NCBI RefSeq assembly: GCF_050624435.1
Contig: NC_134545.1
Coordinates: 87,696,063-87,760,062 of the forward strand
Origin: Tenrec ecaudatus
Lineage: Eukaryota > Chordata > Mammalia > Afrosoricida > Tenrecidae
DNA length: 64,000 nucleotides
Reading direction: 5' to 3'
Below the pieces are notes generated by a model, which saw only the letters and a list, made by a program, of their open reading frames with translations, did no database searches and had not been told where the DNA came from. The stretch's first letter is position 1, and every line of letters starts with the position of its first letter. The position numbers and the translations under genes were made by a program. Shown here one piece after another: positions 56,512 to 64,000 of this stretch.

Positions 56512-56549
56512 AAGCACATCATCAGCCTATATGATCCAAAGATTATAAA

Positions 56550-56633
56550 CCAAACCCTACACTAACACTAATCCTAACACTTAACCTATCCCTAATCTAA
56601 ACCTACCCTAACCATAAGCTAAAAAACTCTAAC
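56550..56633. repeat. Degenerate telomere-like repeat flanked by 15-bp direct repeats
   Basis: Consists of variants of CCCTAA (CCCTAC, ACACTAA, CCTAATC, CCCTAACC). It is flanked by TCCAAAGATTATAAA at 56535-56549 and again at 56634-56648. Confidence 0.7.
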
Positions 56634-56929
56634 TCCAAAGATTATAAATAATAAAAGCCAAGCCTAGAAGAGGGAACAGTACTAGAGATTAAATTCTAAG
56701 CACCCAGTTTACAGAAGTTGACAGTGAATGCCCCAAATCCATTTGTAGGGTTCCCACTTGTTTTAAACCTCTAATGAATTCCACTGACCATTGACCAGGG
56801 ATGTGAAGAGCCTTGCTCTCATAGTGCACTGGAAAGTGGACTAATGCAGATGTAGCTAAATTAAAATTGAACACCTTATCATTTGTTCTCCCCTTTGATT
56901 CATTTTAAATTTGTTCTCCATCCAAAACT

Positions 56930-57068
56930 CAAACCAAACTCACTTCCATCAAGTCCATGCCAATTCATAGCAACCCTAGAAGACATGGTAGTAGTTTCCG
57001 AGACTGTAACTGTTTATGAGAGTAGACAGTCCCATCTTCCTTCCATGCTGTGACCAGTGGTTTTGAAC
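56930..57068 (-). mobile_element. AfroSINE, part interrupted by an insertion
   Basis: Reverse orientation: TCACTTCCATCAAGTCCATG, ATAGCAACCCTAGAAGACAT, then CCAGTGGTTTTGAACAG, where the insert begins. It resumes at about 57612 with CTGACCTTTCAGATCGTAGC and CACTATGCCACCAG. Confidence 0.8.
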
Positions 57069-57611
57069 AGGTGATAAGATAATTAGTTTATTGTGCCAAC
57101 CTGGCCAAGAAACACGTGGGGTTAATGGAAGGGCGGAGAGATAAATGGCTCTGTGAGCCTCGCCTTTCTAGTTTTCATGTCTCTTGCTTTCTGATGGTGG
57201 GCCCAGAGCGCAGCTGCCTTAGCCAGTTGCCTGCTTCAGCTGGCCAGGCTCACTTCCTGCAAGACATCCCTGACGAGAAGTCACATGGACCTACCCTGAT
57301 GCAGCCCTGGGTGCTGGAGCAGCAGTGTGGAGACCCGTGCCAGCGTTGAGATGCCTACACAATCACTGATTCCGCTTTCCTCCCGCAGTCAGTGTCATTC
57401 CGTGTGTTTTGTGAGATGGAGGAGGACTTTGTGGACTAGTGTTGGACATAGGGACTAATATTGGACTTGGGGGCTTGGGCAGCACTGGATTGGGATGTTT
57501 TCTTTCTTTTTTGGGTGGAGGGGGTGGATGTTTTCTTGATGTGCACTTACCCTTTATATTAAACTCTTAGTTTCTGTGAATTTGTTTCTCCAATGTACCC
57601 AGACTAACACA
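57069..57611 (+). mobile_element. Unassigned 0.54-kb element inserted in an AfroSINE
   Basis: Begins near GTGATAAGATAATTAGTTTA and ends ATGTACCCAGACTAACACA. A short duplication (ACAG) may flank it. It has no clear inverted repeats and no coding. It could be a solo LTR or another non-coding interspersed repeat; I cannot name it. Confidence 0.6.
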
Positions 57612-57665
57612 GCTGACCTTTCAGATCGTAGCCCAATGCATAACCACTATGCCACCAGTGTTCTG
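57612..57665 (-). mobile_element. AfroSINE, head part after the insertion
   Basis: CTGACCTTTCAGATCGTAGC, CCAATGCATAACCACTATGC and CACCAG complete the SINE split at 57068. Confidence 0.78.
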
Positions 57666-58439
57666 GTTTTTATTATTTTCCATTATTTTTTCACAATTGA
57701 GGTTTTCCTATGTTTTATTTTGTTATGGTTGGTGGGTTTGTAAATCAGTAAGTGGATTAATAGTCAATTGGGGTTATGGCAGAAAAGATTAGGGGATATG
57801 AAGCTAATATTAATGCATATAAAAATTGAGAAAATACTGATTGTGATAATTCCACAACCCTTTTTAATGTTTAAAGCATTTAACTGCATATGCAAATTAC
57901 CTATCAAACTGTTCAAATTAAATAAATATAGCCCTATATGCTCCATACACCTAACACAAAAATCTTGAACTAAGTATCAGTAAATTGAATCCAATATATA
58001 ATTTAAAACACAAGCCAGCCAGATTTATCATAGGAGGGCAAAATTGTTTAACTATTCAGAAATCAATCACTATTATTCAACATTTTAAAAGCCGAAAGAG
58101 AAAAATAATCTCAATAGAGGCAGAAACATTTAATATTTAGCACCACGTAACATTAAAAATGAAAGGCTGGAAAACTAATCGAGGGGAACTTGTAACCTGG
58201 TAAACGGCAGCTATGAAAAGCGTACAACTTAACATCATACTTTATATGAAAGACTAAATAGTTTCTTTACCCAAGATCAAGAACAAGGCAAGGAGGTCTA
58301 TCCTGAATTCCCCCAACCAACAGTGTACAACGGTGCTAGTCAGCGCAACAACAGGATAACTAGATACAATGTAACACTAGTCAGTGCAACAGGATAACTA
58401 GACACAATGTAACATTCTGGATTGAATGCTGGGATGGAA

Positions 58440-58625
58440 TTGATTTTAAGAGTGTATTAAAATGTGGGTGATTGGGGAAAAGCATTCTGTATCTTGATTA
58501 TGGTGATGATGGTCACACAGCTGAAAATATTTTTGTAAAGCTCAGTCTGTACAATATGTGTTTTATTGTTATAGAACTTATTCAAACGTTTCTTAAAATT
58601 TTTTAAGTAAATTCATACTTTGAAG
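58440..58625 (+). mobile_element. Possible L1M 3'-end fragment
   Basis: CTTGATTATGGTGATGATGG, TCACACAGCTGAAAAT and CAGTCTGTACAATATGTG resemble the end of old L1M elements. Divergent; low support. Confidence 0.4.
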
Positions 58626-58719
58626 CATTTCACTTGAATAAATAGTGTATAGTCTATACTGGATGAACTAAAGAACCATGATGGACTTTTAAACTAATGT
58701 AGTAAAACTTATGCATCCA

Positions 58720-58840
58720 CATTTCATTCAATAAATATTGGCTGGGCATCGACAGTATACCAGGCTCTATGCCAGGATTCACATGTGAAGGGAGAAAACC
58801 TTTGCTCTGGAGGAACTCAAGTGAATGGGGAGAACGTGAG
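58720..58840 (+). mobile_element. L2 LINE 3'-end fragment
   Basis: CATTCAATAAATATTGGCTG, TACCAGGCTCTATGCCAGG and TTTGCTCTGGAGGAACTC follow the L2 end order. Confidence 0.6.
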
Positions 58841-59587
58841 TGAATGGATGCTACCACCTTCATTTCAGCATATAACTTTCTCTGAGACAATATGTACAAG
58901 ATTTTCAAAGTGGACAGAGAAGAAAATGTCCCAGAGAGGGCTTCAGACAGAATGCCGTCCCTTTCTGAGTAAATACTCTGTAAAGCTATTACATTTATTC
59001 CAGATACCGTTTTCTTTTTTCTTTAAAGAAAAACATAAAAAGCCTGGCTTCTTTTATTCTTGTCTCATTTTATGACATATTTCTAGTGAGAAGTTCTTGC
59101 ATGGTACCAATGATGACCACAGAAAATACTTACTAACCACTCCAATGCTCAGAGAAAGCTTGGAGGTTTGGTCCACCCTGAAGCACCTAAGACTTACTTG
59201 CAAAACAGCAGCCATGGCAAGCACAGTCCTCCTCTGACACACGGGGGCCACCCTGAGAGAGTGAGGATGGATGGGCAACTCTTACTCCTTTCCAGTAACA
59301 ATGTTCAGCACTTCAAAGGTACAGTTTGCTTGGTGGTTGCTTTTGTAAATAGCCAAGTTTTTTAGAGCTAAACTTAGTAAATACCATTCTGGAAACCAGG
59401 TTGTGAATATAGGCTCAACAAATTTGTTTTTATACGTGGTCTGTAAAGTAAAGCCTGCTTGAACAATATATATAAATAACCACTCAACGAGACTATTTTA
59501 AAAGGCTTTGACCTTTTGAGTTCTTAAGACCCTGTATGTTTGTTGAAAAGAGGACAGGGCTGGAATTTGAAATTGGCCTCATTATAC

Positions 59588-59680
59588 TCTGTCTCATTCA
59601 TCATTGAGTCAACTCGGTTTCTGAGTCTGTAACTATTTACAGGAGTAGAAAGTCCAGTCTTTCTCCCTCTAGGCCTCATT
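59588..59680 (-). mobile_element. AfroSINE fragment
   Basis: Reverse orientation: ATTGAGTCAACTCGGTTTCT then GAGTCTGTAACTATTTACAG and AGTCTTTCTCCCTC. Confidence 0.6.
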
Positions 59681-59745
59681 ATAAGTTATGGTTATTCATT
59701 ATGTATATATATAATACATATACATTATCATTATGTGTATATATC

Positions 59746-60157
59746 TACCATCTGTCAGTTTGTCATATTGTGATGGCTGGCATGTTGCTATGATACTGGA
59801 AGCTATGCCATTGGTTATTTCAAATACCAAGTTTCAACAGAGCTTCCAAACTAAGACATCCTAGAGAAAAAGGCCTAATTAACTCCTCCCAACACTTAGC
59901 CAACAAAAATATTATGGATCACAGCAAAACATTGTCTGACTGGCTTGCTTTAGACATGTCATCAGGAGGGGTCAACTGCTAGTGTTTGGTACAGTAAAGA
60001 GCTGGTGACCTTCAGTGAGATGGGCTGGCAATGCAGCTGCAACAAACAACTACAACACTGACAATGCTGAGGAAGACACAGCACTGGACAACACTTCTTT
60101 TGCTGTACATAAGCTTGTCATGAGCCACAGACAAGTCATCGGCAACTAGCAACAACA
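59746..60157 (+). mobile_element. RTE/BovB-derived short element
   Basis: Joins an RTE 5'-type sequence (ACCATCTGTCAGTTTGTCAT, ATACTGGAAGCTATGCCATT) to the RTE 3' end (GCTGTACATAAGCTTGTCAT, TCGGCAACTAGCAACAACAT). Most of the LINE is missing. Related to 63483-63776. Confidence 0.75.
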
Positions 60158-60159
60158 TA

Positions 60160-60360
60160 TATGCCTACGTTCAGCTACAGCTAGCTAAATGTGCTCATTA
60201 TCGCAGTGTCCTGAGGTATTTGTAAAATGGAGATGTGAATGAGATCATTAAAAAAAATGAGATAATCCACAAACCAAACGAGATTATATAAAGCACTCAA
60301 CAGGGCCTACCACAAAATAAGCACTTAATAAAATTAGTAATTTCTGTTACCCTAAAATAT
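60160..60360 (+). mobile_element. MIR-like SINE fragment
   Basis: ATTTGTAAAATGGAGATGTG, ATATAAAGCACTCAACAGGG and AAATAAGCACTTAATAAA are typical of the MIR 3' half. Confidence 0.6.
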
Positions 60361-61819
60361 AAATTAAGTATGTAAGTGTTCAGACTAAACGTAATCATTA
60401 AATTGCGAAGTAAAAACAATAAAAACTTTTAAAAAGCAAAGAAAATGTCTTTAGAAACTAAGATTTCCATGTTTTTTGTTTTCCTCTGTGGGAATGGTTG
60501 TCTTAATGGTCTATAACAAAAAGCACCAGGTACATTACACGGTGTCAAATAAATACTACTGAACTATTTCAATACAGTGAGATAATAAAACTTGTTAAAT
60601 TTATTTCCAGAATCATCTTCCATTTCTTTCCCTGGACAGCTAAAATTCCAGAGCAAGAGATTTAAAGATTTTCTCCCCATTTAGACAGCAAGACCTACAT
60701 TAGAAAATATCGTACTTCAGCCAGCTTTCCAACAAGGGCTCCCTTAAGTGTCTATGTGTAATTTGGAAAATGTGAAGAGTTAAATGTTGCAAAAACAACT
60801 ACTAGTCAATAAATAAAAATGAATTAACAATAAATATAGAAAAAATAAAGAGAACTTAAGTCAAGGGTCACCTTATGTTATTTTAAATATATTTTGGAGG
60901 GTAAGAACCATACTTCACATCTGTGTGGGAAGTTCCAACAAACACTTGGATTTGTTCGTTTCTGAACACTTACTCTTTTCTACTTGTAGACCAAGTTGCA
61001 CATCAAATTGAGATTTGTCAAATTTGAGATGGAAATCCGTTTTCTAATGTGGCTATCTATATAAACTGCTCCTGACGATAAATCAATTCATACAGGTTTT
61101 AGGGACAAAAACTGTGAGATCGTTTTCTAAGTGTCAGTAGTCATGCATATGCCACGCAAACAACACAAAAACAACATGCAAGCCTTTATCCCAACTCTTT
61201 AAGTCGAATGACATTTCCCCAGATGACAGTGTTTTCATTAAAACCATAAATTCTGAGGCGCACATCTAATACTTCGATTCTTCTAAATATATCCCTCTGA
61301 CAAGAAAAACAGCACAAGCTCTAGTAGTTAAGGGCTTTGCTCAGCTGATAACGAACAAAGTTAATGTTTCTAGTTTTAATAGATTTTCACCTGATATATA
61401 TGCAATGTCAATGAAAAATAAATACATTTTCTATTTATGTTAAGAAGAGATTAAAATCTTTTTAACTGAGAAAGCTGTACTTTGTGACAGTGAGATATAA
61501 AAAGTCATTCCCAGAAGAATAGCTTAATAGCATAAAAGCCAAACATGACCAAATAAATACAAACATTAATGTTGAATATATATATATAATTCTTATCAGA
61601 GTCTCAAAAATTAAATAGTTTAGCACCCGTTCTTCCTATCCATTTAAACTTGTGAGCTAAATTTCAAGGATATTTGGTGATTTAAATGTTTACAATCTTC
61701 AATGGAAATAGCTTGATAGTAAGAGCTTCTGCAGTGAATATGATTAAACCAAAAAGTACTTGTTGTGGATCCACTGTACTATATTGAAAGAACCGTTCTG
61801 AAACAATGAAGAAATGTCA

Positions 61820-61954
<135 letters not shown>

Positions 61955-62217
61955 CTATAAGGAAGTTGTTTTGTCTGTTTTCCTTGACATTGAAGTACCA
62001 TTATTAAGGTTCATAATAAACACTACCCAATTCCTATGTAAATCATAAGTGAACTGAAATATTATGTAAAAACATGTGACTTTATTTCCCTTGTGCTGGC
62101 ATTAGCCGTGCCATGTAATTAAGACTCAAGAAACATACTCCTCTTTTCAAAGTCTGACCCCATGAAGTGAGTTTACTTATGGGATATTTCTTATCTATCT
62201 ACTCTCCAGCTATACTT

Positions 62218-62400
62218 CATTTAATAAACAAAAGTTTATTGAAAAGCCTATCTTGTGCCAGACACAAAAGACAAAAGCATAATCATGCAGCAAATATTTA
62301 TTGAGGAACGACTACTAGTCAGATACTGAGGAGTGGCAATGAGCAAAGAACGGCTGCCCTCAGGGAACTTAATTTCAAACTTCTTATCTATCCTTGGAAG
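62218..62400 (+). mobile_element. L2 LINE 3'-end fragment
   Basis: GCAAATATTTATTGAGGAAC, GTCAGATACTGAGGAGTGG and GCTGCCCTCAGGGAACTTAA match the L2 end. A second, more diverged start lies at 62218-62270. Confidence 0.6.
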
Positions 62401-62637
62401 GAGGGCTTATAAGCAAATTAAAGTTTTTCTTTTTCTGTTTCTGCAGGAGGCTCTTAGGAAAAGGGGAGGAGAGAGATAAGAGTTATGTAGCTTAAAAAAA
62501 ATCAAGATTTTGTATGCTACAGCTGGAACTTTGAACTTTACACTTCAAGGCAGAACAAGTAATCAGATTTTGAGGAGGAAATGAAATATCAAATTCAAAT
62601 GTCAAAAGGAAACCAACAGACATTGGGAAAACAAAGC

Positions 62638-63180
62638 ATGTGCCGTTGTTGGGCACTGTCTGAGTCGTTTCTGACCCAATGCGGCACAGCAGAAGGAGCC
62701 ACCGCCAGCCCTGTACCAGCTTCACTATCAGTGAGCCCATCACTTCAGCCACTAGGTCGATCTGAGTCTTCCCTTTTTTCACAGAACCTCTCCACTACCA
62801 CGCCTGATGTCCCTCTCCAAGGGCTGGCTCTTCCTAAAAATATGTCTAAAATACATGAGGTAAAGCCTTGCCAACTTTGCTTCTAAGGGGAATCCCAGCT
62901 ATATTTCTTCCCAAACAGGTATGATTGTTTGTCTGGTAGTCCATGATACAGTCAATATTCTTCTCCAACAACATCATTCAAATGAACCCATTCTGCCCTG
63001 GTCTTCCTAACTCACTGTCCAGCTCTCCTGGAGATGGAAAGTGACAGGGTCACTTTATGACCATTGCTTGGTCAGGGGAGACTTAGTCCTAACAGTGATT
63101 ATCTTTGCTCTTCATTACTTTAAAGATATCTTTTGCAGCTCATTTGCCCAATGCAATATGTTGTTTTGACATCTCAGTAT
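62638..63180 (-). mobile_element. RTE/BovB-like LINE 3' part
   Basis: Antisense copy of the RTE reverse-transcriptase C-terminal and 3' region. Blocks include CTTTGCTTCTAAGGGGAATC, GTAGTCCATGATACAGTCAA, CTAACTCACTGTCCAGCTCT and GCTCATTTGCCCAATGCAAT in the order I know from afrotherian RTE elements. Reading frames are broken. Confidence 0.78.
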
Positions 63181-63482
63181 GGTAGATTATCACTAAAATG
63201 GCTTCGGAAAGTTAAGTTTTAATCATTCTTGAAAATAAGGATACACTCTCTACCTGATCCAGAGCTTGGTGTCCTAAACACAAAGGGATCTTATCTTTTT
63301 ATTATCAAACCTTTCTTTGCCTGTATTAAGTTACTATTATGTGTATCAAAATCAAAATCATCTAAGAAACTTAAGAATAAATCATCTAGGTCGAAAGAAG
63401 AGCAACTGCACCGAGGGATGTAGCAGATTCCACTGGGATTTCGAGGACATTTAATCATTTTGAAAAGTTTAATCTGAGTATC

Positions 63483-63776
63483 CACCACCTGTCAGTTTTT
63501 CATCATGATATATTGCTCTGATGCTGGAAGATATAGCATTAATTCTTAAAATACAAACAGGGTCACCCATGCTGGGCAGATTTCAGCAGAACTTCCAGAC
63601 CAGGAGCAAAGGCCTGGCCTTCTTCTGAAAACCAGCCAATTAAAGTATTGAAAGATGAGACCATCAGATTGGAAGGCACTGAAAGATGCAAATGGCATAG
63701 GATAAGGCAGAATTTCATCCTGTACCTCATTAGGTTGCCACAAGTCAGAGTCAACTCAATGACAACTAACAATACA
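63483..63776 (+). mobile_element. RTE/BovB-derived short element
   Basis: Same architecture as 59746-60157: CACCTGTCAGTTTTTCATCA and GATGCTGGAAGATATAGCAT at the left, AGGTTGCCACAAGTCAGAGT and CAATGACAACTAACAAT at the right. It is shorter by about 120 bp in the middle. Confidence 0.75.
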
Positions 63777-64000
63777 AGTGTGTATTTTACATTAAATATA
63801 ACGTATTACAGGTAACTTGTAAATAAGCATATGCAGAGATAAACATTGCACTCCTTTACTGATACTCAATAATTTGGAAACACCATTGATGACTTTATAT
63901 GCACCAACCTTAAATGAAGACAAATTTTCAAATATTTGCTTAAAAATACTTTGGCCAAGGGCTTCAAACCAATAGGCCCTTGATTTCAAAGCTGTTATCT

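Noticed and set aside
57069-57611. Solo LTR of an endogenous retrovirus
   Set aside because: No TG...CA ends with a 4-6 bp duplication could be established, so it is left unassigned.

Overview
The window is mammalian nuclear DNA holding the facing 3' parts of two genes. On the + strand are the last four coding exons of CNNM2 (cyclin M2, a magnesium-homeostasis membrane protein), between 5696 and 14252. On the - strand are sixteen coding exons of NT5C2 (cytosolic IMP/GMP 5'-nucleotidase II), from 61898 down to the stop codon at 24656. The two genes converge tail to tail, as they do at human 10q24.32. Every exon called here is flanked by AG and GT, keeps frame across the joins, and matches the human protein as I remember it. 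The NT5C2 exons give residues 35 to about 564. The first 34 codons lie beyond the right edge, and CNNM2 codons before about 692 lie beyond the left edge.

The organism is most likely an afrotherian, and probably a tenrec such as Echinops telfairi. This is inferred from the repeats. About sixteen tRNA-derived SINEs of the AfroSINE type are present. There are also RTE/BovB-like LINE pieces, a long LINE 3'-end family whose copies end in AATAAA plus A-rich tails, and three SPIN-like hAT elements, a family reported in tenrec and a few other unrelated tetrapods.

Layout. 1-5695 is a CNNM2 intron with an old hAT fossil and a SPIN copy. 5696-14252 carries the CNNM2 exons, including the 66-bp in-frame cassette exon. 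14253 to about 23650 is the CNNM2 3' UTR plus intergenic DNA; it has a CpG-rich part, a 31-bp C-rich minisatellite, a (CA)n tract and a hAT insertion. About 23655-24655 is the NT5C2 3' UTR. 24656-43835 is the exon-dense part of NT5C2. 43836-61824 is a single 18-kb NT5C2 intron that has taken most of the recent insertions: LINE nested in LINE, a dead mariner, SPIN, SINEs and a 284-bp (AG)n tract. 61825-61898 is the exon with the catalytic DMDYT motif, and the rest is upstream intron.

I found no sign of an undescribed molecular system. What deserves a second look is repeat history (nesting, target-site duplications, horizontally transferred families), a possible poison exon in the large NT5C2 intron, and telomere-like and G4-prone tandem repeats. 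Most long open frames in the window are chance or repeat-driven.
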